The notes: generated by a model not told the origin, from the sequence alone. DNA of 64,000 bases from CAYYKK01 sp046351395 (GCA_046351395.1 JAXLYP010000013.1:124001-188000); one strand, 5' to 3'; shown: positions 35,258 through 44,395, numbered from the stretch's first letter. Translations and numbers: made by a program.

Positions 35258-35338
35258 TCGTGCCCATCGCTCGGAGCGACGCGCGAGGGCGGCGCTCCGC
35301 CGAGCCAACCCGGCGCCGCGCTCGCTCGATCAGTCGAG
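35249..35338. terminator. Long inverted repeat between convergent genes
   Basis: CTCGACTGATCG (35249-35260) and CGATCAGTCGAG (35327-35338) are perfect inverted repeats covering the stop codons of both convergent genes, with a smaller GGCGGCGCTCCGCC-type hairpin inside. Probable bidirectional terminator; no T-run. Confidence 0.45.
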
Positions 35339-36499
35339 TGATCGGGGCGCGGAGCGATCGGCGTCGAGGACCCGATCGACCCACGGCGAGGCGAGCGCGT
35401 CGGCTCGGCCGATCTCCAGCAAGGGGCGGGTGTACGAAGGGTCGAAAGCGAGGTAGCTGAGGAGGGCCCATCCGTTCCCCTCGGTGACGCCGATCCCGCG
35501 CAGCATGTATCGGAGCGTGCGGGGAAGCGACGCGAACGCCGCGCCGGCGAGCGGCCCGAGGTCGCGGGAGGGGCATATGGCATCTGCCCGAACGATTCGG
35601 AGTCCGTCCGGGTGCGCGGCGTGGGGACCGAGCAGCGCGAGCGTGCGGTTGATTCGTTGCGCGCGCTCCAAATCGGCCTCGAGCGAGTCGAGGAAGACCG
35701 CGTTGAGGAGCGTCCCGCCGAGATCCGCCGCGGCGACGCGAGGGAGGGGGCGCAGCGCGTCCGCACGCGCTTCGTGCGCCGTGGGTGTCGTGCGCACGCC
35801 GATCGCGAGCACCTGGTCGGCGCCGAGATGGATCGCGGGGCTGAGCGGCGCGCTCAGGCGCACGCAACCATCCCCCCAATGGCTGCCCGCGAGGCGCTCG
35901 GGTGGAAAGAAGACCGGGATCGCGGCCGACGCCATCACGTGCTCGAGGGAGAGGGAGGCGCGCACGCCCACGCGCGCGGTTCGCACCCACGGCTCGAGGC
36001 CCTCCCCACCCTCGAAGAACGTGACCGCCGCGCCGCTCGCGTAGTTCGTCGCCGAGATCGCCACCGCGTGCACTCGACCGCTTCGAATGCTGGCGCGCAT
36101 CGCGCCGAAGTCGAGCTCCGCTGCGAGGAGCGCGCGAAGCGGGGACGTGTCGAGCAGATGGTTCGAGTTGGTCGTCCCGAGGAACCCCCCGAGGAGCAGG
36201 TCTTTCGTCCAGTGCGCGCCGATCCTCGCGATGGACCCCGCATCGCTCCGAAAGACGGCGCGGCTATCGAGGTTCGCCCACGTCTCCCAGAGGCGGGCCG
36301 TGGTCGCGCGGAAGTCTCCGCTCCCGGCGGCGAGCGCGAGCGCGTTGATCGCGCCGGCCGAAGCGCCGGCGATGATCGTGAACGGTGAGGGCGCGCCGCG
36401 CGGCATGCGGTCCGCGAGCCCCCGGAGGACGCCGGCTTGATAGGCGCCGCGCGCGCCGCCGCCGGTGAGCACCAGCGCGAGTCGGGGCCGGGGGCTCAC
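35330..36499 (-). CDS. Patatin-like phospholipase
   Basis: A 389-residue protein. The oxyanion hole LTGGGARGAYQAGVL (about residues 9-23), nucleophile elbow IAGASAGAIN (GxSxG, about 45) and the dyad Asp in GDGCVRLSAP (about 205) make an intact patatin Ser-Asp active site. No signal peptide or beta-barrel, so a cytoplasmic or membrane-associated lipase is expected. The GTG at 36499 overlaps the stop of a 27-codon upstream reading frame (GTGA). A strong sigma-54-like element lies at 36610. Confidence 0.85.
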   Translation of the reverse strand: MSPRPRLALVLTGGGARGAYQAGVLRGLADRMPRGAPSPFTIIAGASAGAINALALAAGSGDFRATTARLWETWANLDSRAVFRSDAGSIARIGAHWTKDLLLGGFLGTTNSNHLLDTSPLRALLAAELDFGAMRASIRSGRVHAVAISATNYASGAAVTFFEGGEGLEPWVRTARVGVRASLSLEHVMASAAIPVFFPPERLAGSHWGDGCVRLSAPLSPAIHLGADQVLAIGVRTTPTAHEARADALRPLPRVAAADLGGTLLNAVFLDSLEADLERAQRINRTLALLGPHAAHPDGLRIVRADAICPSRDLGPLAGAAFASLPRTLRYMLRGIGVTEGNGWALLSYLAFDPSYTRPLLEIGRADALASPWVDRVLDADRSAPRSLD

Positions 36500-36579
36500 G
36501 TCGCGCCGAGCTCGCGACACGCGCGCGACACGCGCGCGGACGCCGTCGTCCTCGAGGGCGCGCGCGAGCGTCGCATCAT
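36496..36579 (-). CDS. Possible 27-codon leader frame coupled to the patatin gene
   Basis: ATG 36579, with GGAG upstream, opens a short Arg/Ser-rich frame ending in TGA that overlaps the patatin GTG. It lies 31 nt after the sigma-54-like element. Low coding confidence; included because the arrangement recurs at 50146. Confidence 0.3.
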   Translation of the reverse strand: MMRRSRAPSRTTASARVSRACRELGAT

Positions 36580-36609
36580 GGGGGAGGTCTCCAGCACCGC
36601 CCTGGACCG

Positions 36610-36625
36610 AGCACCCTGCGTGCCA
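36610..36625 (-). promoter_or_regulatory. Sigma-54-like element (patatin unit)
   Basis: Minus strand TGGCACGCAGGGTGCT, one of the best matches in the window, 31 nt before the leader ATG. Confidence 0.6.
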
Positions 36626-36699
36626 GTTCCTCTGTCTCTCTTGCGAAACAGGGCGGGCGTCGACCATCCGATCTCCAGGCCAGACCTCTTCACTCCATT

Positions 36700-37257
36700 T
36701 CACTCCATCGACCCGCGAGCCGCCGAGATCAGGGCCGACTCGGCGCCCATGGGAGCGGGGGCGGGCGTCTTGCTCTTCTCCGTGGCTCCGCGCTTCGCCG
36801 TGTCCTCGATGGAGTGGTGGCGCAGGCGATCCCGCTCGTGCTTCGCGATGCGAGCGAGGCGGCGGTACTTGTCGTGGAGCGCGGTGAGCTCCTCTTCGTC
36901 GAGATCCTCGACGTCGATCAGGCGGTTGCTCGCGCCCTCGAGCGCCGCGACGATCTCGTTCAGCTTCAGCTGGATCGCGAGCGCGTCCTTGTTCTGGGCG
37001 CGCTGGATCAGGAACACCATCAAGAAGGTGACGATCGTCGTGCCCGTGTTGATCGTGAGCTGCCAGGTGTCCGAGAAGCCCGCGATGGGGCCGCTCACCA
37101 GCCAGATGACGAGGATGAACACAGCCGCGGAGAACGACCAGCTCGTGCCAGCCCACCGCGCAGAGCCCTGGGCGAAGTGCTCGAGGGCCTTACCGAACTT
37201 CGTTCGCGGTCGACGCGGGTGCATGCCGCCCATCGCACGAGCAAAACGGAGACCCAT
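36700..37257 (-). CDS. Low-affinity iron permease family protein
   Basis: A 185-residue protein with two hydrophobic helices (SAAVFILVIWLVSGPIAGF and INTGTTIVTFLMVFLIQ). The segment TINTGTTIVTFLMVFLIQRA, followed by QNKD, is the hallmark of pfam04120, named after a yeast low-affinity iron permease; the bacterial role is not proven. A cytoplasmic helical tail follows. ATG 37257. Divergent from the uridine-kinase-like gene. Confidence 0.85.
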   Translation of the reverse strand: MGLRFARAMGGMHPRRPRTKFGKALEHFAQGSARWAGTSWSFSAAVFILVIWLVSGPIAGFSDTWQLTINTGTTIVTFLMVFLIQRAQNKDALAIQLKLNEIVAALEGASNRLIDVEDLDEEELTALHDKYRRLARIAKHERDRLRHHSIEDTAKRGATEKSKTPAPAPMGAESALISAARGSME

Positions 37258-37369
37258 GGCAACCGGCGTGCGGCCTCCGCCGCGACCGCGAGTCGTGCAA
37301 TCGCGGCGCGCCCGCGCAACCGGTGCGCGGAGCGGCCAGCGCGTCTCGGCGCGGAGCGTCCGTCGGGCT

Positions 37370-37385
37370 TGGCTTGGGGCGTGCT
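37370..37385 (+). promoter_or_regulatory. Sigma-54-like element (nucleoside kinase gene)
   Basis: TGGCTTGGGGCGTGCT, -12 TGC ends 13 nt before ATG 37398. Confidence 0.4.
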
Positions 37386-37397
37386 CGAGCGGTGGCG

Positions 37398-39035
37398 ATG
37401 AACCCCTCCACCAGCGGACGTGGCTCTCACGCCGATCGGCGGCCGGCGGGCGGAGGCGCCACGCGCGTCGTCGCGGCGCGCGTTCGCAACCGTACGTCCT
37501 CGCTCGACGAGAACGTGGGACCGCGCGAGATGGAGCTCGTCACGCTCGCGGACTGGGAGGGCCGCGAGATCTTCGCTCGCTCCGCCGGTCTCGTCGCGCT
37601 GGAGGCCGTGCGGCGGGCGGGGCGCGGCGACGCGCGCCTCGGTTCGTCGTGGGCGACCGGACGCGAAGTGGTCGTGCGCGGCCTCGACGCGGCGACCGCG
37701 GCGGATCTCGCGGCGCGGGCCACAGCGGAGCTCGTCGCGATGGTCGCCTCGGGCGAGGTCCTGCGCGAGGAGTCCTGGCCCATCGACGACGCCATCGAGC
37801 TGCTTCGAGGCGAGGGGCAGGAGGACGCCGCGTTGCTCCTCGAGCTCTCGACGAGCCCTCGCGTCGCGCTCGCGACGTGCGGCGGAAGGCGCTTTCCGAG
37901 CGGCGGCGTGATGGTGCCGGACGCGCGACTCCTCGACGGGATCGCCCTCGTGCCTCACCCCGCGGGGCTCGCGCTCGACTACGGCGTGGACTACGCGCGC
38001 GAGCTCGCGCCGCGGCCCGTCGCCACGCTGATGCTCGAGGTCGCGTCACCCCGGTATCGCGCGGAGATGACCGTCGAGGAGCAGCGCTGGCTCGATCTGC
38101 TCGGCATCACGTCCGTCGGGAGCCTCACGCGCGCGTGCGTGAGCGGCGCGGTCCGGGACCTCGTGCACGTCGCGGAGGCGTTCCACGAGAAGCGCATCGC
38201 GAACATCGCGGACGCGATCCGCACGCAATCGGGCGTGCGCGTCATCGCCGTCGCGGGGCCTTCGAGCTCGGGCAAGACGACGTTCCTGAAGCGCCTCGCG
38301 ATCCAGCTCCAAATCATCGGCGTGCGGCCCGTCACGCTCTCGCTCGACGACTACTACGTCGATCGCGAGAAGACCGTGCGCGAGCCCGACGGCACGCTCG
38401 ACTTCGAGGCGCTCGAGGCCCTCGATCTCGAGCTGCTCCGCGAGCACGTCGCCGATCTCGTGAGCGGGCGCCCCGTAACGACGGCGCGCTTCGATTTCAT
38501 CGAGGGCAAGAGCCACCCCCAGGGCGGCGCGACGCTCCGGCTCGGGCCGTCGGACGTGCTCCTCATCGAGGGGATCCACGCGCTGAACCCCGCGCTCCTC
38601 CCGAACGTCGACCGCGACGCACAGTTCAAGGTGTTCCTGCAGCCGGCGACAGCGCTCGCGTTCGACGCGCTCACGACGTTCGAGCCCATCGACCTGCGCC
38701 TCGTTCGGCGCATCGTCCGCGACCGGCACGACCGGGGGTACTCGGCGGAGCAGAGCCTCGCGCGCTGGGAGAAGGTGCGCCAGGGGGAGCGGCTGCGGAT
38801 CGAGGCGTTCCTCTCGAGCGCCGATCGCGTGTTCGACACCGCGCTCGTCTACGAGATCGGCGTGCTCAAGGTGTTCGCGGAGCGCTACCTGCTCGAGGTC
38901 CCCCGCACTTCGAAGCAGTTCCCGCGCGCGCTCCGACTGCGGACGCTGCTCCAGCCGTTCGTCCCCATCCACCCCGAGTACGTCCCGCCGAACTCGGTGC
39001 TTCGGGAGTTCATCGGCGGGAGCAGCTTCCGCTGA
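37398..39035 (+). CDS. Uridine kinase-like nucleoside kinase with ThrRS-like N-terminal region
   Basis: A 545-residue protein. The C-terminal half is a P-loop nucleoside kinase: AGPSSSGKTTFLKRLA (about residue 291), SLDDYYVDREKTV (substrate-binding Asp-Tyr-Tyr) and LLIEGIHALNP. The N-terminal half resembles the TGS/second-additional-domain region of threonyl-tRNA synthetase, as in the long nucleoside kinases of Firmicutes and Bacteroidetes. Uridine or cytidine phosphorylation is likely, but the specificity is unproven. ATG 37398 was chosen to fit the promoter element and end the GC-rich noise upstream. Confidence 0.8.
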   Translation: MNPSTSGRGSHADRRPAGGGATRVVAARVRNRTSSLDENVGPREMELVTLADWEGREIFARSAGLVALEAVRRAGRGDARLGSSWATGREVVVRGLDAATAADLAARATAELVAMVASGEVLREESWPIDDAIELLRGEGQEDAALLLELSTSPRVALATCGGRRFPSGGVMVPDARLLDGIALVPHPAGLALDYGVDYARELAPRPVATLMLEVASPRYRAEMTVEEQRWLDLLGITSVGSLTRACVSGAVRDLVHVAEAFHEKRIANIADAIRTQSGVRVIAVAGPSSSGKTTFLKRLAIQLQIIGVRPVTLSLDDYYVDREKTVREPDGTLDFEALEALDLELLREHVADLVSGRPVTTARFDFIEGKSHPQGGATLRLGPSDVLLIEGIHALNPALLPNVDRDAQFKVFLQPATALAFDALTTFEPIDLRLVRRIVRDRHDRGYSAEQSLARWEKVRQGERLRIEAFLSSADRVFDTALVYEIGVLKVFAERYLLEVPRTSKQFPRALRLRTLLQPFVPIHPEYVPPNSVLREFIGGSSFR

Positions 39036-39057
39036 GTCCGCGAGAGGCCCTAGCGCC

Positions 39058-39211
39058 CTGAGTCGCGTCCGGAGAGGACGGCGCATTCGAGCGACGCCGC
39101 GCCCCGCGGGCAGCGTTGCTCCTCCGCGAAGGTGCCCCACCTTCGTCGTCGCGCCTTCGGCCAGGGCGCGCCGTCACCTCCGGTGGATCCACTTGTTCCG
39201 GACGCGCCTTC
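39058..39211. repeat. MITE-like element, family A, diverged copy 2
   Basis: Recognisable by GTCGCGTCCGG at the left, an internal TCGTCGTCGCGCCTT shared with the other copies, and TTCCGGACGCGCC at the right. More diverged than copies 1 and 3. Its right edge overlaps the stop codon of the minus-strand membrane protein gene (39210). Confidence 0.6.
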
Positions 39212-40256
39212 AGGCCGCGGGCGCGGTCCGCTTGCGGGGCGGCGCGGCGAGGACGACGACCGCGAGCAACATCAGCCCCGCGCCGACGAGCTCCGTCGCG
39301 GGAGGCGCTCCTCCCCCCGCGAACAGCGCCAGGGTGGCGGTCGCGGTCACGCCCGCGAGCACGCTCGATGCGCGGTTCACGGGGACGCAGAAGACGTTCT
39401 CGCGCCCGTCGAGGAGGATCAGCCCGCCGAAGACGCCCGTGCCTTGGGACAGGAGCCCGACCACGATCCCCGGGCCCAGCATGCCGCTCGACAGCACGTC
39501 CGTGAAGCCGAGGCGGACGGCGTGCAGCGCGTGTCCGTGGCCCACCAACGCGCCGATGATCAAGAGCAGCACCATCGCCGGCGTCGCGACCATCTGCTCC
39601 TCGACGAAATACTGGAGCGAGCGCTCGCGCTCCGCCGTCTTCGCGAGCTTGCTCATGAACCGGAGGCGCACGAAGTAGCTCGCGAGGTACACGGCGACGT
39701 CCACCCCGGCGACGGCGGTGAGCGCGAACGAGTGCGTGTCCACGACGGCGGTGACGAGCGCGGCGACGCTCAGGCCGAGCGCGATCCACGAGCGGTCCTG
39801 CACGCGCCTCTTCGAGACGAGATCGACGAGGGGGGCGATGACGAGCACACCCCCGCGCATGAGGAGCATCATGAACACGATCGAGAGGCCCTCGAACGTG
39901 TACGCGAGGGTGGTCGTCGCGATGATCGCCGCGGTCGCGAACCCGGACATCAGCGTGAAGCGGCTCGGGCAGGGCACGTTCACGCCGAGTACGGTGCGGC
40001 GCCCGGCGTGCCGCCACCACCCCGCCGCGGTGAGGAACACGAGCATGCCCACGAGCGAGGCGATCGTCGTGACGGGGAGGACCTCGAAGCCATCGACGGC
40101 GCGTGTCATCCCCGGGAGGCGACCCTGGCTCATCAGCTTCGTGAGCGCGCTGTAGGGCACATAGCAGGCGAAGTACCCGAACGCGTAGCCCCAGATGCGC
40201 GCGGAACCGTGTGCCAAGGCCTCACGCGTCCCAGAGCGCCGACCGGTTTGAATCAC
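39210..40256 (-). CDS. Polytopic membrane protein of unknown function
   Basis: About 348 residues with nine or ten hydrophobic helices, for example ATAAIIATTTLAYTFEGLSI and LSIVFMMLLMRGGVLVIAPL. The layout resembles drug/metabolite-type transporters but no diagnostic motif is seen. The GTG at 40256 lies within the terminal repeat of a family B element, and a TTG near 40218 is the next candidate, so the native 5' end may have been displaced by the insertion. The 3' end abuts a family A element. Confidence 0.65.
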   Translation of the reverse strand: MIQTGRRSGTREALAHGSARIWGYAFGYFACYVPYSALTKLMSQGRLPGMTRAVDGFEVLPVTTIASLVGMLVFLTAAGWWRHAGRRTVLGVNVPCPSRFTLMSGFATAAIIATTTLAYTFEGLSIVFMMLLMRGGVLVIAPLVDLVSKRRVQDRSWIALGLSVAALVTAVVDTHSFALTAVAGVDVAVYLASYFVRLRFMSKLAKTAERERSLQYFVEEQMVATPAMVLLLIIGALVGHGHALHAVRLGFTDVLSSGMLGPGIVVGLLSQGTGVFGGLILLDGRENVFCVPVNRASSVLAGVTATATLALFAGGGAPPATELVGAGLMLLAVVVLAAPPRKRTAPAA

Positions 40257-40408
40257 TGGGTATCCACGCGATTTCAGGTGCGATCCACACGGCCTCGTCC
40301 TGTGCTCCTCGGATTGTCAGCAGCGGTCTTCCGGTGCGCGGCCCCTCGGGAGCGCGCCTCCCGCCCAAAGACACGCGATCCGCCGGTGATTCAAACCCGT
40401 CGGTGCTC
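40234..40408. repeat. MITE-like element, family B, copy 2 (inverted orientation)
   Basis: 175 bp, inverted relative to 25934-26109, with the same terminal repeats (GAGCGCCGACCGGTTTGAAT at the left). The TA flanks have decayed. It overlaps the start region of the membrane protein gene. Confidence 0.7.
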
Positions 40409-40537
40409 TCGATGGGCGAGCGCGATCCGGAGCCGGAGAGGCGAACCGCCAAGGACCCGAGCGGAGAGGCCACTTCTCGTCGTCTTGGCGCTCTCCTCGT
40501 CCGATCTTCTGGATGTGCCAGAAGCGCGCTCGCCGAA

Positions 40538-40831
40538 TTAGAACGCGCGCGCGCCGCTCTGCGTGAGATCCTGAGTGAACGCGTCGAGCAGGAGCTTGTA
40601 GGAGAAGGCGTTCTCCGCCTCGTGCCCGTTCGGCGAACCCGACCAGGACAGATCCCCGTCCGCATAGCGGAACACGTCCAGGTAAACGTCCTCGCGCAGG
40701 AACTTCCGATCCCGAGGGAGCGCCTCGTACTCCTTCGAGAGGTCGGTCGAGCGCCCGTTCTCGTCGAACAGCTTCACCGACAAATCACCCTCCGGCCCGA
40801 TCGCGTAGGACCTCACCAATCGCTTGTCCAT
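40538..40831 (-). CDS. Hypothetical protein (97 residues)
   Basis: A small soluble protein, MDKRLVRSYAIGPEGDLSVK..., with a charged beta-rich first half (LSVKLFDENGRSTDLSKEYE) and helical end. ATG 40831 is preceded by GGAGGTGG, and by a sigma-54-like element 39 nt upstream of it. Divergent from PPK2. No family is recognised. Confidence 0.65.
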   Translation of the reverse strand: MDKRLVRSYAIGPEGDLSVKLFDENGRSTDLSKEYEALPRDRKFLREDVYLDVFRYADGDLSWSGSPNGHEAENAFSYKLLLDAFTQDLTQSGARAF

Positions 40832-40869
40832 GACCACCTCCGCGAGCCACGCGGCTCGTTCGCCTCCAA

Positions 40870-40885
40870 AGCAATTGAGGGGCCG
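40870..40885 (-). promoter_or_regulatory. Sigma-54-like element (97-residue protein)
   Basis: Minus strand CGGCCCCTCAATTGCT, good TTGCT half; leader of 39 nt contains a strong ribosome site. Confidence 0.5.
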
Positions 40886-41074
40886 CGCCCTTTGCGCGCT
40901 CGTCCCTCGGTCACCCGCGCCGCGACGTGCACCGCTTGCGCGCCCTCGAACGCTTTGCGCGTCTCCGCGCCGCGGGCGCGGCTCTCGCGCGTGGGATCCC
41001 TCGAGCGCTCCTCCCGGGACTACCGCGAGCACCGCCGGACATTCGGAGGTTCTGCTCGCGGCGCCCCGGAAGGG

Positions 41075-41090
41075 CGGGCGTGGAATTGCA
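41075..41090 (+). promoter_or_regulatory. Weak sigma-54-like element (PPK2)
   Basis: CGGGCGTGGAATTGCA, 28 nt before ATG 41118; -12 half perfect, -24 half weak. Confidence 0.35.
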
Positions 41091-41117
41091 GAGGCCGGCG
41101 TCAAAGGTGAACCGACG

Positions 41118-42596
41118 ATGTTCGAATCTGCGGAGCTTGGGCACAAGATCGACAAGGCGACGTTCGACGCAGAGGAGCCCGCGCTGCGGCGCGTGCTGCT
41201 GGACGCTCAGGCGGAGCTCGCGGCCTCGAAGAAGTTCTCCGTCCTCATCCTGATCAACGGCGTCGACGGCGCGGGGAAGGGCGAGACCGTCAATCGCCTC
41301 AACGAGTGGATGGATCCTCGGCACATCCAAACGCGCGCGTTCGACGAGCCCACCCCCGAGGAGGCGGACCGGCCCCCGCTCTGGCGCTATTGGAGCGTCC
41401 TCCCGCCGAAGGGGAAAATCGGCATCTTCTTCGGCTCGTGGTACACGGGGCCCATCGTCGCGGACGTGGTGGGGCCCAAGCGGCGCGGTGAGCTCGACAA
41501 GGCGATGCGCGACATCGTGATGTTCGAGCGGATGCTCACGAACGAGGGTGTTCTGCTCCTCAAGTTCTGGTTTCATCTGTCCAAGAAGGCCCAGAAGAGG
41601 CGCTTCCGAACGCTCGAGAAGGATCGCCGGACGCGGTGGCGCGTGAGCTCGACCGAGTGGAAGAACTTCAAGCACTACGACGAGTTCAAGCTCACGTGCG
41701 ACGAGGTGCTGCGGGCGACCAGCGCGGGCGAGGCGCCGTGGATCGTCGTCGAGGGCGCGGACGAGCGGTACCGATCTCTCACGGTCGGCAAGGCGCTCGC
41801 GGAGGCCATGCGTCGCCGACTCGATCAACGCGACGAGAAGCCGCTCACGCTCGACGTCGCGCCCCTGATGCCGCCCGTCGACAAGCTCCACGTCCTCGAC
41901 AGCCTGGACCTGACGCGCGCGACGCCGAAGAAGGAGTACGAGGCGAAGCTCGAGGAGCTCCAGGGCCGGCTCGCGCTGCTCACGCGCGACCCGCGCTTCA
42001 AGCGGGCCCGGACGATTGCGGTGTTCGAGGGCGTCGACGCCGCCGGGAAGGGCGGCGCGATTCGGCGGGCCGTCGGCGGCCTCGACGCTCGTCACTACAG
42101 CGTAGTCCCCATCGCCGCGCCCACGGACGAGGAGCGGGCGCAGCCGTATCTGTGGCGCTTTTGGAGGCACATCCCGCGGCGCGGGCACCTCACGATCTTC
42201 GACCGATCGTGGTACGGGCGCGTGCTCGTCGAGCGCGTCGAGGGGTTCTGCAGGGAGAGCGACTTCATGCGCGCCTACTCCGAGATCAACGACTTCGAGG
42301 CTCAGCTCGTGGCGAACGGCACGACGCTCATCAAGTTCTGGATGCAGATCTCGAAGGAGGAGCAGCTGCGACGCTTCGAGGAGCGTCAATCGATCGAGTT
42401 CAAGCGCTTCAAGCTCGGCCCCGAGGACTGGCGCAACCGCGACAAGTGGACCGCCTACGAAGAGGCGGTCTCGGACATGGTCGATCGCACGAGCACCGCG
42501 TCCGCGCCGTGGACGCTCGTCGAAGCGAACGACAAGTACTATGCGCGCCTGAAGGTCCTGAGAACGCTCTGCGACCGAATCGAGGCCGCCCTCTGA
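41118..42596 (+). CDS. ppk2: Two-domain polyphosphate kinase 2 (polyphosphate:AMP phosphotransferase type)
   Basis: A 492-residue protein with two PPK2 domains. The first has Walker A GVDGAGKGE (about residue 48), but its lid motif reads FFGSWYTGP, lacking the D-R pair. The second has GVDAAGKGG (about 304) and an intact FDRSWYGRVLVERVEGF (about 360). In tandem enzymes of this class (for example Pseudomonas PA3455) only the C-terminal domain is catalytic and makes ADP from AMP and polyphosphate; the residues here agree. ATG 41118, ribosome site AAAGGTGA. It fits energy supply in a dormant or starved cell. Confidence 0.92.
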   Translation: MFESAELGHKIDKATFDAEEPALRRVLLDAQAELAASKKFSVLILINGVDGAGKGETVNRLNEWMDPRHIQTRAFDEPTPEEADRPPLWRYWSVLPPKGKIGIFFGSWYTGPIVADVVGPKRRGELDKAMRDIVMFERMLTNEGVLLLKFWFHLSKKAQKRRFRTLEKDRRTRWRVSSTEWKNFKHYDEFKLTCDEVLRATSAGEAPWIVVEGADERYRSLTVGKALAEAMRRRLDQRDEKPLTLDVAPLMPPVDKLHVLDSLDLTRATPKKEYEAKLEELQGRLALLTRDPRFKRARTIAVFEGVDAAGKGGAIRRAVGGLDARHYSVVPIAAPTDEERAQPYLWRFWRHIPRRGHLTIFDRSWYGRVLVERVEGFCRESDFMRAYSEINDFEAQLVANGTTLIKFWMQISKEEQLRRFEERQSIEFKRFKLGPEDWRNRDKWTAYEEAVSDMVDRTSTASAPWTLVEANDKYYARLKVLRTLCDRIEAAL

Positions 42597-42617
42597 CTCA
42601 CTCGGCCGCCCCCTGGC

Positions 42618-43535
42618 TCACTCGGAGCGGGCCGTGAGATCGTCGAGGCGCACGGTCTGCGATTTGTCTTCGTAGGCGACGCCCCAACCCGCCGTCACGG
42701 ACGGCGGGAGGGGGCCGCACGCGGCCGGGAGCGCGAACGATTTGGACACTCCATCGATGGTCGCGGAGACAGTCTTCGCGTTGAGCGACCAGTCGAGCGC
42801 GAGCTTCACGTCCGCCCAGGCGTTCGCGGTGGGGGAGGGCAGGACGAGATCCATCGACGCGAGCTGCACGGTCTCGGTGCCCGTCCACTCCTGGAGGAAG
42901 ACATACGCGCCCGGGCCGGGCGAGTCGTAGAGCTGGAGGTAGAGCTGGCAGTAGGCGCCCGCGCCCACGTCGTAGGCCACCTCCAAGAGGCCCGCGCCAT
43001 CCACGGCGACGCCGTTCGGGCCGCTCCGGTTGAGCTTCGCCGAGAACGTCGATCGGGTCTTGCCGCCCATCCCGAGCGTGTGCGCCACCTGGACCCACGA
43101 ACGGTCGCCCGGGGCGCCGACGATGTCGACGACGGCCGAGGTCGGGCATGACGCGAAGTCGGCGCCGCTCGTCGTGACGGTGCCCTTCGTCGAGCCCGAC
43201 AGCGAGATCGCCGAGTTCCAGCCGCCGCCGAGCGTGTGCGCGGCGCTGTCGAAGTCCGCGCACGCGTCGAGGCCTACCTGGTTGTCGCAGAAGGCGTCCG
43301 CGCAGCCTCCGGTCGACGTCGACCCCGAGGACTGCGCGCTCGTCGACGACGAGGCGCTGGTCGAGGTCGTCGTTCCCACGCTCGACGAGGCGCCGGTCGA
43401 CGCGGAGGTCGTCGTTCCCGAGGCTCCGCCGCCCTGGCCGCTCACCCCGCTCTGGAGCGCATCGAGGTCGATCAACGAGCACGCGGTGCTCGTCGCGAGG
43501 AGCGCCAGGACGGCGCCGTGGAGGGCACGCGACAT
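42618..43535 (-). CDS. Lipoprotein with Ser/Thr linker and LamG-like domain
   Basis: A 305-residue protein. The signal peptide ends in the lipobox ATSTAC, followed by a 45-residue Gly/Ser/Thr linker and a Cys-containing segment (GGCADAFCDNQVGLDACADF). The C-terminal 190 residues form a beta-sandwich-like domain of the concanavalin/LamG type seen in many myxobacterial lipoproteins (MDLVLPSPTANAWADVKLAL). Surface binding is likely; the ligand is unknown. Convergent with PPK2, 21 bp apart. No sigma-54-like element seen. Confidence 0.75.
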   Translation of the reverse strand: MSRALHGAVLALLATSTACSLIDLDALQSGVSGQGGGASGTTTSASTGASSSVGTTTSTSASSSTSAQSSGSTSTGGCADAFCDNQVGLDACADFDSAAHTLGGGWNSAISLSGSTKGTVTTSGADFASCPTSAVVDIVGAPGDRSWVQVAHTLGMGGKTRSTFSAKLNRSGPNGVAVDGAGLLEVAYDVGAGAYCQLYLQLYDSPGPGAYVFLQEWTGTETVQLASMDLVLPSPTANAWADVKLALDWSLNAKTVSATIDGVSKSFALPAACGPLPPSVTAGWGVAYEDKSQTVRLDDLTARSE

Positions 43536-43746
43536 GCGCCGATGGTACCCCACCCCGCGTGGCGCACGGGGCCGTCCGCGATCCGTGCCGGAGGGGCCGG
43601 GTTCGCGAGCCCCGACGCCGCGCCGCGACGCCGCGGGAGGCCCCTCTCCCTCTCGCCGCGCTGCAATTCGTGCGCGTCCGCGCGCGCCCTGCAGCTGTCC
43701 GCGCCATCGCCGACGCTGCTCCGGCGCGGCGCGCGTGCGGTGTCTC

Positions 43747-43762
43747 CGGCACGGCGAGTGCT
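43747..43762 (+). promoter_or_regulatory. Sigma-54-like element (zinc/CBS gene)
   Basis: CGGCACGGCGAGTGCT, -12 TGC ends 13 nt before GTG 43775; supports that start. Confidence 0.5.
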
Positions 43763-43774
43763 CCGTCGACACTC

Positions 43775-44395
43775 GTGGTCACCACCCTGCTGCCCGTCCG
43801 GAGGAGGCGAACGATCGACGAGCGCGGAGCGTCGCGCGTCGAGCTGTTCGTCGATTGTCCGTCTCACGAGACCCCGCGGGGCACGAGCGCCTGCCTCTCG
43901 TGTGGCTTCGGCGACGAGCCTCGCGAGCAGGCGTCCGGTACGACCGTCGTGGAGTGCCTCGTGAACACCAGCCATCCGCCCGGGGAGACCGTCGTTTCGC
44001 GCTGCGATCTCGACGTCATCCTCGTGTCCGGCAGCGCGCCGATCGCCGCCGCCGCCAAGATCCTCCTGAAGTCCGGGAAGGACTCCGGCGTTGCTCGCGA
44101 CGTCGCCGTCGTGGTCGGCGAGGATGGAGCGCCGATCGGCATCCTTCGTCGAGGAGGGTGTCTCCCCTCGAAGCACGGCGCCCGGACGCTCGTCCGGGAC
44201 GCGATGGAGCCGACGCCGCTCTTGCTCGACGCGCGCGACAGCGTGGAGCGATCGGCCTTCGAGGTCGCTCGCGCGCGAGTCGATCTCGCCGTGGTCGTGG
44301 GATGGGGGGGAGGCGTCCTCGGCATCGCTCGCGCCTCCGAGCTCCAGCGCGCCGGCGGACAGGCCTACGCCCCGCCGCCGGAACCCAGCCCTTGA
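43775..44395 (+). CDS. Cys-rich N-terminal region plus CBS-pair-like domain
   Basis: A 206-residue protein. Near the N-terminus, CPSHETPRGTSACLSCGF may bind zinc. The rest resembles a degenerate CBS pair (DVAVVVGEDGAPIGILRRGG and LVRDAMEPTPLLLDARDSV...GVLGIARASEL). Longer starts back to ATG 43559 are open, but that part is Arg/Pro noise, and the promoter element favours GTG 43775. Probably a sensor protein like the other CBS proteins here. Confidence 0.6.
   Translation: MVTTLLPVRRRRTIDERGASRVELFVDCPSHETPRGTSACLSCGFGDEPREQASGTTVVECLVNTSHPPGETVVSRCDLDVILVSGSAPIAAAAKILLKSGKDSGVARDVAVVVGEDGAPIGILRRGGCLPSKHGARTLVRDAMEPTPLLLDARDSVERSAFEVARARVDLAVVVGWGGGVLGIARASELQRAGGQAYAPPPEPSP

Noticed and set aside
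40922..40945. GTGCACCGCTTGCGC as a sigma-54 promoter for PPK2
   Set aside because: Spacing between the two halves is three instead of five bases.
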